The notes under the pieces were generated by a model. It was not told the origin of the DNA. It did not search any database and saw only the letters and a program-made list of their open reading frames with translations. 64,000 nucleotides of DNA, taken from Candidatus Methylomirabilota bacterium. GTDB taxonomy: Bacteria > Methylomirabilota > Methylomirabilia > Rokubacteriales > CSP1-6. The stretch spans positions 1 to 64,000 of the forward strand of contig DATFYA010000205.1 in assembly GCA_035315345.1 (NCBI GenBank), given 5' to 3'. Shown here in pieces: positions 15,289 through 24,049 of this stretch. Position numbers and translations under genes: made by a program. The first letter of the stretch is position 1. Each line of letters opens with the position of its first letter.

Positions 15289-16698
15289 ATGAACGGCATC
15301 GTCGCCTACGGCGCATACCTTCCGTACTACCGGCTCGAGCGAAAGGCCATCGGCGAGGCCCTGGGCAGTGGCGGTGGGAAGGGCACCCGGGTGGTTGCCT
15401 CCTACGACGAGGACACGACCTCGATGGGCGTGGAGGCGGCGCGCGCCGCGCTGCGCGGCACGCCAAAGGCGTCGCCCGCCGCAGTGTACTTCGCCACCAC
15501 CGACCCCGCGTATCTCGACAAGACCAACGCCACCGCGATCCACGCCGCGCTCGCCCTTGACGAGTCGGCCATGGCGTACGACATGCTCGGCTCGATTCGC
15601 TCGGCCGCCGGCGCCCTCCGCGCGGCGATCGACGCCGGGCGGCCGACCCTGGCCGTGCAGTCGGACATCCGCACCGGCCTGCCGGGCGGCGCGGACGAGC
15701 GGGAAGGCGGAGACGCGGCGGCCGCGTTCCTCCTGGGCCCGGGCGACGCCGACACGCCGGTGCTGGCCGAGCCGGTGGCGGCCACGTCGGTCACCGCCGA
15801 GTTTCTCGAGCGCTGGCGGATGCCGGGTGACTCCTCGTCGCGGCAGTGGGAGGAGCGCTTCGGCGAGCACGCCTACGTGCCGCTCGCGGAGACGGCGATC
15901 GCGAGCGCGCTGAAGCAGGCCGGCGTTACCGCCGGCACGCTCGCCCACGTGGTGGTCGCGGGCCCGCACGGACGCGCCAACAAGCGCGCCGCCGCGGCAG
16001 CGGGGGCGAAGCCGGAGGCGCTCGGCGACGACCTCAGCGGCTCCGTGGGCAACACCGGCGCCGCGCACGCGGGGCTGCTCCTGGCCGACGCGCTCGACCG
16101 GGCGAAGGCCGACAACCTCATCATGCTGGTCTCGCTGGCCGACGGCTGCGACGTGACCATCTGGCGCGCGACGGCGGCGCTTCCAGGGAAACGCCAGCGC
16201 GTGCCGGTGGCCGATCAGGTGAAGGCCGGTGGCAAGGTCTCCTACGCGACCTTCCTCACCTGGCGCGGCTTCCTCAAGCGCGAGCCGCCGCGCCGCCCGG
16301 ACCCGCAGGCCCCCGCGGCGCCACCCGCCTTCCGGGCGGAGGCCTGGAAGTTCGGCTTCACCGGCAGCCGCTGCCAGGCATGCGGCACGCGGCACCTGCC
16401 GCCCACACGCGTGTGTCTCAAGTGCCGGGCGGTGGACCGCATGACCCCGGAGCGCATGGCCGACGTGCCCGCGACCATCGCCACCTACACGGTGGACCGG
16501 CTGGCCTACTCGCTGTCGCCGCCGGTGGTGGTGGGCGTGCTCGACTTCGAGGGCGGGGGCCGCTTCACCTGCGAGCTGACCGACGTGGACCCCGCGGCGG
16601 TGAAGATCGGCAACCGGGTCGAGATGACGTTCCGCCGGCTCATGACCGCTCGCGAGGTGCACAACTATTTCTGGAAGGCGCGACCGTCGGCCGCGTAG
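15289..16698 (+). CDS. HMG-CoA-synthase-like (thiolase-fold) protein fused to zinc-ribbon/OB-fold DUF35 domain
   Basis: A 469-residue fusion. Residues 1-330 have a thiolase/HMG-CoA synthase fold: MNGIVAYGAYLPYYRLER start, VYFATTDPAYLDKTNA, and the late motif SVGNTGAAHAGLLLADAL. Residues about 345-469 are a DUF35 acyl-CoA-binding module with a rubredoxin-like zinc ribbon (Cys362, Cys365, Cys376, Cys379) and an OB fold. The position where HMG-CoA synthase and thiolases carry the nucleophilic Cys reads DMLGSIRSAAGALRA here, with no Cys, so the protein may be a non-acylating partner or scaffold for a thiolase such as that at 25265. The fold is clear; the reaction is not. Confidence 0.75.
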   Translation: MNGIVAYGAYLPYYRLERKAIGEALGSGGGKGTRVVASYDEDTTSMGVEAARAALRGTPKASPAAVYFATTDPAYLDKTNATAIHAALALDESAMAYDMLGSIRSAAGALRAAIDAGRPTLAVQSDIRTGLPGGADEREGGDAAAAFLLGPGDADTPVLAEPVAATSVTAEFLERWRMPGDSSSRQWEERFGEHAYVPLAETAIASALKQAGVTAGTLAHVVVAGPHGRANKRAAAAAGAKPEALGDDLSGSVGNTGAAHAGLLLADALDRAKADNLIMLVSLADGCDVTIWRATAALPGKRQRVPVADQVKAGGKVSYATFLTWRGFLKREPPRRPDPQAPAAPPAFRAEAWKFGFTGSRCQACGTRHLPPTRVCLKCRAVDRMTPERMADVPATIATYTVDRLAYSLSPPVVVGVLDFEGGGRFTCELTDVDPAAVKIGNRVEMTFRRLMTAREVHNYFWKARPSAA

Positions 16699-16712
16699 CG
16701 GAGCCGCGATTG

Positions 16713-16741
16713 TTGACACCGCGCGGAGTGTGCCCTACACT
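16713..16741 (+). promoter_or_regulatory. Putative sigma-70 promoter TTGACA-N17-TACACT for the solute-receptor/signalling operon
   Basis: TTGACA at 16713-16718, a 17-base spacer and TACACT at 16736-16741 form the best promoter in the window. The spacer and -10 are themselves part of a perfect inverted repeat (16721-16747), so a repressor or activator could bind there. It would start a transcript near 16748 with a leader of about 180 bases before the gene at 16931. Confidence 0.5.
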
Positions 16742-16754
16742 CCGCGCAGTTTTT
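16721..16754 (+). terminator. Perfect 11-bp hairpin followed by a T run
   Basis: GCGCGGAGTGT (16721-16731), a 5-base loop and ACACTCCGCGC (16737-16747) are perfectly complementary and are followed by AGTTTTT. This is a good Rho-independent terminator for the gene ending at 16698. It overlaps the putative promoter at 16713-16741, so the same bases could instead be an operator; both readings are plausible. Confidence 0.55.
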
Positions 16755-16930
16755 CGGTCCCACGCCGCCATCGCTCGGGCTCTCTGCGGTGCCCTCACTG
16801 CGTGTCCCCGGCAGACATCGGTCACGATGGCGTCTGACCCCGACCGGCGTGGTCGAAAGGCGCGCCGCCCTCGCATCGAAGCTCCGCGGGTCGCGAATTC
16901 GGCCGGCACCGTCAACCAGGAGGAGGCCAC

Positions 16931-18025
16931 GTGAAGAGCGCACGGCGCAGATTCATCGTCGGGTCGGGCGGGCTGGTGGCGGCGGTCGCCGCCGCCGCCA
17001 TCGACGCCCCCAACGTCATCGCCCAGCCGAGGATCGAGTGGCGCATGTCCACCACGTGGACCCCGAAACTCGACATGCTGCAGGGCTCGGCCCAGCTGCT
17101 GGCCAGCGTCGTGGAGCGTACGAGTGGCGGGCGGCTCCGGATCGAGGTCTTCCCGGGCGGCCAGATCATGGAGGGCTTCGAATGCTTCGATGCCACCTCG
17201 AAGGGAACCATCCAGGTCTTCATGGGCGCTCCGTACTACTGGGTAAAGAAGGATCCCGCCTTCGACTGGTTCTCGACGGTGCCGTTCGGGATGAACCCGG
17301 AGGGCATGCTCTCCTGGTATCACCACGGCGATGGGCTAAAGCTCTGGGAGGAAGCGTACGCGCCGTTCAGCCTGATGCCGCGCCCGGGTCCGGCCATCGC
17401 CCCGCAGATGGCCGGCTGGTTCAGGAGGAAGATCAGCACCATCGGCGACTTCAAGGGCCTCCGGATGCGCATTCCGGGTCTCGGCGGCAAGGTCGTGGCC
17501 AAGGCGGGCGGCGCCCCGGTCCTCACGCCGGCCGCGGACATCTATGCCTCCCTCGAGCGGGGCGTGATCGATGCCTCCGAATGGATCGGGCCTCACGACG
17601 ACATGACGCTCGGGCTGCACACGACCGCGCGCTACTACTACTATCCGGGCTGGCACGAGCCCGGGACGGTGACGGAGTTCAGCTTCAACCGGAAGGCCTA
17701 TGACGCCCTCCCCGCCGATCTGCGGTGGGCGCTCGACTATGCCACCGCGACCGTCCAGGTCGTCGGCCTCACCGATTTCCACACCAAGAACTCGATCGCG
17801 CTCGGGCGCCTCCGGTCCGAGTTCAAGGACAAGGTGCAGGTGCTCCAGCTTCCCGCGCCCGTACTGCGCGACCTGCGCAAGCTGTCCGGCGACGTCGTCC
17901 GGGAGGAATCGGAAAAAACGCCGATGGCCCGCAAGGTGCACGCCTCGTTCGCGAAGTTCCAGGCGCTGGTGGGGCCCTGGGACCACGTCGCGGAAGGCGC
18001 CTACCGCCACCTCATCGTCGGGTGA
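16931..18025 (+). CDS. TRAP-type solute-binding protein (DctP family), first of a tandem pair
   Basis: A 364-residue periplasmic receptor. The N terminus has a Tat-like signal (SARRRFIVGSGG then an Ala-rich core). The mature protein shows DctP features: EVFPGGQIM near residues 76-84, FKGLRMRIPGLGG (the Arg that grips a substrate carboxylate in this family), and GVIDASEWIGP. It resembles the subgroup binding 2-oxo or other organic acids (TakP-like), but the ligand is unproven. No TRAP membrane genes (dctQ/dctM) lie nearby. It is the first gene of a six-gene run ending in a kinase, receiver and cyclase, so it may feed a sensor rather than a pump. The ATG at 16931 follows a GGAGG site. Confidence 0.88.
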   Translation: MKSARRRFIVGSGGLVAAVAAAAIDAPNVIAQPRIEWRMSTTWTPKLDMLQGSAQLLASVVERTSGGRLRIEVFPGGQIMEGFECFDATSKGTIQVFMGAPYYWVKKDPAFDWFSTVPFGMNPEGMLSWYHHGDGLKLWEEAYAPFSLMPRPGPAIAPQMAGWFRRKISTIGDFKGLRMRIPGLGGKVVAKAGGAPVLTPAADIYASLERGVIDASEWIGPHDDMTLGLHTTARYYYYPGWHEPGTVTEFSFNRKAYDALPADLRWALDYATATVQVVGLTDFHTKNSIALGRLRSEFKDKVQVLQLPAPVLRDLRKLSGDVVREESEKTPMARKVHASFAKFQALVGPWDHVAEGAYRHLIVG

Positions 18026-18057
18026 GAGCGCCTCTCAGCGCAGTGAGGAGGGAAAGA

Positions 18058-19155
18058 GTGACGAGCGAACGTCGGAGATTCATCGCAACCGGGGGCGGCC
18101 TGGTGGCGGCTGCCGTGGCCGGCGCCATCGTCGACGCGCCCAACGTCATCGCGCAGCCGAAGATCCACTGGCGCATGTCCACGGGCTTCACGAAGGTGTT
18201 CGACATCCTGCTGGCCGCGGCGCAACGGCTCGGTCGCATCGTCGACGAGGCCAGCGGAGGGCGATTCCGCATCGAGGCGTTCCCGGGCGGCCAGATCATG
18301 CAGCCACTCGAGTGCTTCGACGCGACCTCCAAGGGCACCATCGAGGCCTTCATGGGTTCGCCGCAATACTGGAACGACCGGGAGCCCGCCATCGAGTGGT
18401 TCGCCACCATTCCGTTCGGCATGAACCCGCAGGGCATGGCCGCCTGGTACTACCAGGGTGACGGCCTCACGCTGATGGAGGAGGCGTACGCGCCCTTCAA
18501 CCTCGTCCCGCGCCCCGCGATGGCGGATGCCCCTCAGATGGCCGGTTGGTTCCGGAAGAAGATCGCCACGACCGCCGACTTCAAGGGACTCCGGATGCGC
18601 ATCGTGAACCTCGGCGGCAAGGTCTACGCGAGAGCGGGCGCCACCACGGTCCTGACGCCCGGCAACGAGATCTACGCGGCGCTCGAGCGAGGCACGATCG
18701 ATACCGCGGAGTGGATCGGGCCGCACTACGACATGCAGAGCGGCCTCCACCGGACCGCCCGCTACTACTATTACCCGGGCTGGCACGAGCCGGGCACCAC
18801 GCTCGACTTCGCCTTCAACAAGAAGGCGTACGAGGCGCTCCCGATCGATCTGCGGCGGATCCTCGACCATGCGACGGCGGCCGGCCAGGTGTACGGCCTG
18901 GCGGAGCACCACGCGAAGAACGCGATCGCGCTCCAGCAGCTCAAGACCGAGTTCAAGGGTAAGGTGGACGTGCTGCCGTTTCCCGCTCCGGTGCTGCGCG
19001 ATCTGCGGAAGCTCGCGGCGGAGGTCGTCAGGGAGGAGTCGCAGAAGACGCCGATGACTCGCAAGGTGCACGCCTCCTACGCGAAGTTCCAGGCCCTGCT
19101 CGCACCGTGGGACCGCGTGGCCGAGGGTGCCTACCATCAATTCGTCGCGGGATGA
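18058..19155 (+). CDS. TRAP-type solute-binding protein (DctP family), second of a tandem pair
   Basis: A 365-residue paralogue of the preceding gene, clearly a tandem duplication: the two share APNVIAQP after the signal, FPGGQIM, YYYYPGWHEPGT and LPAPVLRDLRKL-like ends, with divergence spread over the rest. It has its own Tat-type signal (SERRRFIATGGG). I chose GTG 18058 because GAGGAGGG lies just upstream and the alternative longer frame overlaps the first copy. The stop overlaps the next gene as ATGA. Diverged loops between the copies suggest different ligands. The family is sure; the ligand is unknown. Confidence 0.88.
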   Translation: MTSERRRFIATGGGLVAAAVAGAIVDAPNVIAQPKIHWRMSTGFTKVFDILLAAAQRLGRIVDEASGGRFRIEAFPGGQIMQPLECFDATSKGTIEAFMGSPQYWNDREPAIEWFATIPFGMNPQGMAAWYYQGDGLTLMEEAYAPFNLVPRPAMADAPQMAGWFRKKIATTADFKGLRMRIVNLGGKVYARAGATTVLTPGNEIYAALERGTIDTAEWIGPHYDMQSGLHRTARYYYYPGWHEPGTTLDFAFNKKAYEALPIDLRRILDHATAAGQVYGLAEHHAKNAIALQQLKTEFKGKVDVLPFPAPVLRDLRKLAAEVVREESQKTPMTRKVHASYAKFQALLAPWDRVAEGAYHQFVAG

Positions 19156-20159
19156 GAGCGGGTACCCGACGGGCACTCGCGCTCCGGCTCTTCCTGCTCG
19201 CGGCCGCCTTGGCCGCCTTCGCCTGGGTGGTCACGGCTCGGGCCCAGCCGACCCCGCAGCCGCCGCGGCGTCCGTTCCGGATCGGGGTCCTCAACGCGGC
19301 GTGGGCGGCCAGCCATCCGACGGTGGAAGGGCTCAAGGCGGGGCTCCGCGAGCTGGGGTTCGAGGACGGGCGCGATGTCACGTTCGACATCCGCTTCACC
19401 GCCGGTAAGCTCGACGCCATGCCGGCGGCCGCCGCGGCGCTGGTGAAGAGCGGGGTCGATCTGATCTTCACCAGCCAGGGAGCGGCGACGCGGGCCGCGA
19501 AGGAGGCGACCCGCAGCGTGCCCATCGTGTTCACCCTGGTGGGTGATCCCCTGGCCGCGGGCCTCGTCAGGGCGCTCGCCCGGCCGGGAGCCAACGTGAC
19601 GGGTGTCTCGAGCTTGCAGACCGAGCTCGCGGCGAAGCGCCTGGAGGTCCTGAAGACGCTCGCTCCGGCCGTGCACCGGGTGTGGCTCATCTACTACGAC
19701 GTCGATCCGGGGACGCGGCCGATGATCGTCAGGGCGCTCGACGCGGCGGCGCGCATGCAGCTCCAGGTCGTGCCGAAGGGCGTGCTGGACGCGGCCGAGC
19801 TCAGGCAGGCACTCCGCGACGTGCGGCGCGGTGACGCCGTCTTCCTGCCGGAAGGCTCGAACCCGGACCTGGCGGTGGCCGCCATCGAGCGCTCCACGAG
19901 CTTGCGCATTCCCGTCGTCTTCGGAACCGCGCTCTGGGTCGGGTACGGCGGCCTCGTGTCCTACGGGCCCGACTACTACGCCGAGGGGGTCCAGGCGGCG
20001 GCCCTGGTGGCCAAGATCCTTCGGGGGTCCAGGCCGAGCGAGCTGCCCGTCGAGGGAGCGGAGAAGATCGATCTGGCCGTGAACCTGAAGACCGCGGAGC
20101 TCCTCGGTCTCGCCGTGCCACGGAAGATCATGCTCCGAGCGGACGCGTTCCGCCGATGA
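19152..20159 (+). CDS. ABC transporter substrate-binding protein (ABC_sub_bind / TrpX-like family)
   Basis: A 335-residue periplasmic protein of the PF04392-type family, built like a LivJ-type receptor. It has a signal peptide or anchor (LFLLAAALAAFAWVVTARA), then FRIGVLNAAWAASHPTVEGL, and further on SVPIVFTLVGDPLAAGLV and NVTGVSS, which are strong family signatures. Start ATG 19152 overlaps the previous stop (ATGA), and its own stop overlaps the kinase gene (ATGA). No permease or ATPase accompanies it. In the family some members import aromatic amino acids, but many are orphan. Here it directly precedes a sensor kinase, which makes a receptor role for signalling plausible. Confidence 0.85.
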   Translation: MRAGTRRALALRLFLLAAALAAFAWVVTARAQPTPQPPRRPFRIGVLNAAWAASHPTVEGLKAGLRELGFEDGRDVTFDIRFTAGKLDAMPAAAAALVKSGVDLIFTSQGAATRAAKEATRSVPIVFTLVGDPLAAGLVRALARPGANVTGVSSLQTELAAKRLEVLKTLAPAVHRVWLIYYDVDPGTRPMIVRALDAAARMQLQVVPKGVLDAAELRQALRDVRRGDAVFLPEGSNPDLAVAAIERSTSLRIPVVFGTALWVGYGGLVSYGPDYYAEGVQAAALVAKILRGSRPSELPVEGAEKIDLAVNLKTAELLGLAVPRKIMLRADAFRR

Positions 20160-23100
20160 CCGAGCCCGCCCGCTCCGGGCGCCTCTTCCGCAAGTACGTG
20201 GCGGTGCTCCTGGTCCTCGTGGGCGGGGTCCTGATGGCGGCGAGCCTGGTCCAGCTCTACTTCTCGTACCGCGAGACCCAGCGAGCGATCGTGCGGGAGG
20301 AGCGCGCGAAGGCGGTGGCGGCGGCGGGCCGCATCCAGCAGTTCCTGAGCGAGATCGAGCAGCAGGTGCGGGAGACGACGCGGACCGCCTCCGACGACCC
20401 GGACGCCAGCCAGGTGGGCCCCGCCAAGCTCGGCTTCCGGGAGGGGCTCGGGGCGGCCCTCGCCGATCAGCGCGCGCTCGACTTCGTCCGGGTGCTCCGC
20501 AACGTCCCCGCCATCAGCGAGCTGAGCTACCTGGACCTGTCCGGCAAGGAGCAGCTCCGCGTCTCTCGGCTGGATCCCGACGTGGTGGGCAGCCAGGACG
20601 ATTTCTCCCGGGCGCCCAAGTTCCTCGAGGCGAAGAGCGGGAAGACCTACTGGAGTCCCGTCCACCTGAAGAACGAGTCGGAGCCGTACTCGACGCTGGC
20701 CATCCCGGTCGGCAAGTACGCCATCGAGGTGACGACGGCCGAGGTGAGCCTGCGGTCAGTGCAGAAGATGATGTCGCAGATCGAGGTCGGCCCGGGCGGC
20801 TACGCCTACGTGGTGGATTCCCGCAACCACGTGATCGCCGGCCCGGAGGCCCTGGGTCTGCGCGCGGACCAGGATCTCTCGTCGCTGGCCCGCGTGGGAT
20901 CCGCGCGGGCCGAGCGGCCCCGGATGGCCGACGACGCGGAGGCGGCGGTGGCCGCCAACGGCTTCAGCGTCGACAAGATCCTGTCCGCGCACGCGCCGAT
21001 CGGCTCGCTCGGGTGGCTGGTCTTCGTGGAGCGCTCCGCCGCGGACGCCTACGCGCCTCTGCGGGCCCCCATCGTCCGGAGCGTGGTCATCTTCGTGCTG
21101 GGGCTGCTGCTCTCGGTTCTGGCCAGCCTCCTCCTCGCCCGGCGCATGACCGCGCCGATCCGCGTGCTGCAGGAGGGCGCGACGCGGATCGGCGCCGGCA
21201 CGCTCGATCAGCCGATCCAGCTCCGGACCGGCGACGAGATCGAGGGCCTCGCGTCGTCGTTCAACCAGATGGCGGCGAGCCTGCGGGAGTCCTACGAGGG
21301 GCTCGAGCAGAAGGTGCAAGCGCGCACGCGAGAGCTGGCCGAGGCCAACCGGGATCTCAGCGAGACCCTCGAGCAGCAGACCGCGACGAGTGAGATCCTC
21401 CAGGTGCTCAGCCAGTCGCCGACCGACGTGCAGCCGGTGTTCGACGCCATCGCCCGCGAGGCGGTCCGGCTGTGCGGGGCGTCCTACAGCGTGGTCGGTA
21501 GATACGACGGCCGGCTCGTTCACCTGGCCGCCTACGAGCACGTCCGCCCGGAGGGCATCGAGGCGATCAAGGCGCTGTTCCCGGTCCGCCCGAGCCGGGC
21601 CACCACCACCGCGCGCGCGGTCCTCGATCGAACCGTCGTTCACGTGCCCGACGTCATGGCGGACCCCGAGTACGATCGGTCGATCGCGATCGGCATCCAG
21701 AATCGAAGCACCCTCGCGGTGCCGATGCTGCTGGGCGGAGAGCCGATCGGGACGATCTCGGTCGGGCGGCTCGAGCCTCGGCCGTTCACCGACCGACAGG
21801 TCACGCTCCTGCAGACCTTCGCGGACCAGGCCGTCATCGCGATCGAGAACGTGCGGCTGTTCAAGGAGCTGCAGCAGCGTACCGCCGAGCTGACCCAGCT
21901 GGGCGAGGTGGGGCAGGCGATCAGCGGGACCCTGGACCTCCAGGCCGTCCTCACCAGCATCGTCTCGCACGCGGTGGCGCTGTCGCAGACCGACGCGGGC
22001 ACGATCTACGAGTTCGACGAGGCCACCCAGGTCTTCGTGCCGCGGGCGAACCACGGGATCGCGGAGGAGATGATCGAGGCCCTCCGCCGGTCCCACATCC
22101 GGCTCGGGGAGACCGTGGTCGGCCAGGCGGCGACGAAGCGCGTCGCGGTCCAGATCCCCGACCTCGAGAACGCGTCCGGCTATCCGCTGCCGTTCGTCTT
22201 GAAGGCGGGATTTCGGGCGCTGCTCGCGGTGCCGCTCCTGCGCGAGGAGCGCGTGGTCGGCGCGCTGGTGGTGCGGCGCAAGACGGCGGGGGCGTTTCCG
22301 GAGCCGGTCGTGAACCTCCTCCAGACCTTCGCGACCCAGTCGGTCATCGCCATCCAGAACGCCCGGCTCTTCCGCGAGATCGACGAGAAGAGCCGGGCCC
22401 TCGAGGAGCTCTCCCGCAACCAGGAGCAGCTCGCGCGCCTCTCCACCGCGCTCCAGGAGCCGCTGTCCCTCACCGAGCAGCTCACGCGAGTCGTCGACGC
22501 GGCCCGCCAGGTGGTCGGGCTCGACCACCTCTACATCTGGACCCCCAGCCCCGACGGCGAGGGCCTCGTCGTCAGCGCGGGCGCCGGGCTCACCGAGAGC
22601 GACTACCGGCCGCTGGTCGGGGTCACCATCCCGTTCGCCGAGGCGGGGGCGCTGGCCGCGGTCTACGAGGACGGTGAGCCGCGCGTGTTCGACGACGGGC
22701 ACCCGGTGCCCGAGCGATATCGGCTGCGTCCCCCCTACTCGGAGATGGCGGCCCTGCGGCTCAAGGCCTTCCTGGTGAGCCCGATGATCGCGCGCGGGCG
22801 GACGGTGGGCGTTCTCCTCGCCGACAACCGTGTGACCCACCAGCCCATCGCCGCCCACACCGTGGAGCTGCTCCATTCCTTCGCGGCCCAGGCCGCGGTG
22901 GCGGTCGAGAACGCGCGCCTCTTCCAGGAGATCCAGGACAAGAGCCAGCAGCTCGAGCTGGCGAGCCGGCACAAGTCGCAGTTCCTCGCCAACATGAGCC
23001 ACGAGCTGCGGACCCCGATGAACGCGGTGCTCGGCTATACCGACCTGATCCTGGACGGCATCTTCGGCGACGTGCCGGAGGCGATCCGGGACACGCTGGA

Positions 23101-23671
23101 GCGGGTCAAGAGCAACGGGCACCACCTCCTCGGTCTCATCAACGACGTGCTGGACCTGTCGCGCATCGAGGCGGGCCAGCTCACGCTCTCCCTGGGCGAC
23201 TATGCGATGGGGGAGGTCGTCCACGCGGTGGCGTCCGCGGTGGAGTCCCTGGCGGCGGGGAAGAAGCTCGCGCTGAAGGCGATCGTGCCCATCGATCTCC
23301 CGCCCGGGCGGGGCGACGAGCGCCGGCTGACCCAGGTGCTCATGAACCTGGTCGGCAACGCGATCAAGTTCACCGACGCCGGTCAGGTGTCGATCGAGGC
23401 GCGCGTCGCGGACGGGTCGTTCCTGGTCTCGGTGTCGGACACCGGCCCCGGCATCTCGGAGGCCGACCAGCAGCGCATCTTCGAGGAGTTCCAGCAGGTC
23501 GACAGCTCCAGCACCCGCAAGAAGGGCGGGAGCGGGCTCGGCCTCGCCATCTCGAAGCGCATCGTCGAGCTGCACGGGGGACGCCTCTGGGTGGAGTCGG
23601 CGCCCGGGCAGGGATCGACCTTCTACTTCACGGTGCCGCTCGTAGCGGAGCGGCCGGCGGAGCGGGCATGA
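20156..23671 (+). CDS. Membrane sensor histidine kinase: Cache, HAMP, three GAF domains, HisKA, HATPase
   Basis: A 1171-residue kinase. A membrane segment at about 14-36 and another at about 305-330 bracket a periplasmic Cache-type sensor. HAMP follows (RRMTAPIRVLQEG to about 385), then a coiled coil, three GAF domains (about 425-575, 590-740, 775-930), a HisKA domain with phospho-acceptor His949 in MSHELRTPMNAVLGY, and an HATPase domain with N box LVGNAIKFTDAG, G1 SDTGPGIS and G2 GGSGLGLAISKRIVE. It has no receiver of its own; the next gene encodes one. It overlaps both neighbours by 4 bases. The three preceding binding proteins may present ligands to its Cache domain, which is inference from the operon. 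Confidence 0.92.
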   Translation: MTEPARSGRLFRKYVAVLLVLVGGVLMAASLVQLYFSYRETQRAIVREERAKAVAAAGRIQQFLSEIEQQVRETTRTASDDPDASQVGPAKLGFREGLGAALADQRALDFVRVLRNVPAISELSYLDLSGKEQLRVSRLDPDVVGSQDDFSRAPKFLEAKSGKTYWSPVHLKNESEPYSTLAIPVGKYAIEVTTAEVSLRSVQKMMSQIEVGPGGYAYVVDSRNHVIAGPEALGLRADQDLSSLARVGSARAERPRMADDAEAAVAANGFSVDKILSAHAPIGSLGWLVFVERSAADAYAPLRAPIVRSVVIFVLGLLLSVLASLLLARRMTAPIRVLQEGATRIGAGTLDQPIQLRTGDEIEGLASSFNQMAASLRESYEGLEQKVQARTRELAEANRDLSETLEQQTATSEILQVLSQSPTDVQPVFDAIAREAVRLCGASYSVVGRYDGRLVHLAAYEHVRPEGIEAIKALFPVRPSRATTTARAVLDRTVVHVPDVMADPEYDRSIAIGIQNRSTLAVPMLLGGEPIGTISVGRLEPRPFTDRQVTLLQTFADQAVIAIENVRLFKELQQRTAELTQLGEVGQAISGTLDLQAVLTSIVSHAVALSQTDAGTIYEFDEATQVFVPRANHGIAEEMIEALRRSHIRLGETVVGQAATKRVAVQIPDLENASGYPLPFVLKAGFRALLAVPLLREERVVGALVVRRKTAGAFPEPVVNLLQTFATQSVIAIQNARLFREIDEKSRALEELSRNQEQLARLSTALQEPLSLTEQLTRVVDAARQVVGLDHLYIWTPSPDGEGLVVSAGAGLTESDYRPLVGVTIPFAEAGALAAVYEDGEPRVFDDGHPVPERYRLRPPYSEMAALRLKAFLVSPMIARGRTVGVLLADNRVTHQPIAAHTVELLHSFAAQAAVAVENARLFQEIQDKSQQLELASRHKSQFLANMSHELRTPMNAVLGYTDLILDGIFGDVPEAIRDTLERVKSNGHHLLGLINDVLDLSRIEAGQLTLSLGDYAMGEVVHAVASAVESLAAGKKLALKAIVPIDLPPGRGDERRLTQVLMNLVGNAIKFTDAGQVSIEARVADGSFLVSVSDTGPGISEADQQRIFEEFQQVDSSSTRKKGGSGLGLAISKRIVELHGGRLWVESAPGQGSTFYFTVPLVAERPAERA

Positions 23672-24033
23672 GCAAGCGCATCCTGGCCATCGAGGACCAC
23701 GAGGAGAACCGTCGCATCCTGCGCCTGCTCCTGCAGAGCGCGGGCTTCGAGATGATCGAGGCCCTCACCGGGGAGGACGGGGTGGCCATGGCCGAGAAGG
23801 AGCGCCCGGACCTCATCCTCATGGACATCCAGCTCCCGGGCCTGGACGGCTACGAGGCGACGCGCCGGATCAAGGCCAACCCCGATCTCCGGCACATCCC
23901 GATCATCGTCGTCACCTCCTACGCGCTGAGCGGCGACGACGTGAAGGCGTTCGAGGCCGGGTGCGACGCCTACGTCACCAAGCCCTTCGTCCCGCGCGAG
24001 CTGCTGGCCAAGATTCGCGGCTACCTGGGGTGA
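23668..24033 (+). CDS. Single-domain response regulator (DivK/CheY-like)
   Basis: A 121-residue stand-alone receiver. The acidic pocket is Glu9-Asp10, the phospho-acceptor is Asp53 in LILMDIQLPGLDGYEA, and the switch residues are the Thr in VVTSYAL and the Lys in VTKPF. The sequence is of the DivK type (ILAIEDHEENRRIL, GDDVKAFEAGCDAYV). It is coupled to the kinase gene by an ATGA overlap, so it is the likely first phosphate acceptor. With no output domain it should act by protein contact, or pass phosphate to a later partner such as the receiver-cyclase that follows. Confidence 0.93.
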   Translation: MSKRILAIEDHEENRRILRLLLQSAGFEMIEALTGEDGVAMAEKERPDLILMDIQLPGLDGYEATRRIKANPDLRHIPIIVVTSYALSGDDVKAFEAGCDAYVTKPFVPRELLAKIRGYLG

Positions 24034-24049
24034 GACGAGAGCGCCCCCG

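Noticed and set aside
16931-19155. A complete TRAP transporter
   Set aside because: Only binding proteins are present. No DctQ or DctM membrane subunits occur anywhere near, so the pair is called orphan receptors.
20756-23575. A 939-codon open frame antisense to the histidine kinase gene
   Set aside because: It is the reverse of a gene with clear domains and is rich in Arg, His, Gly and Asp runs typical of antisense reading of GC-rich codons. No domain or start signal supports it. The same applies to the long antisense frames over 5389-7158, 47279-48967 and 50225-52204.
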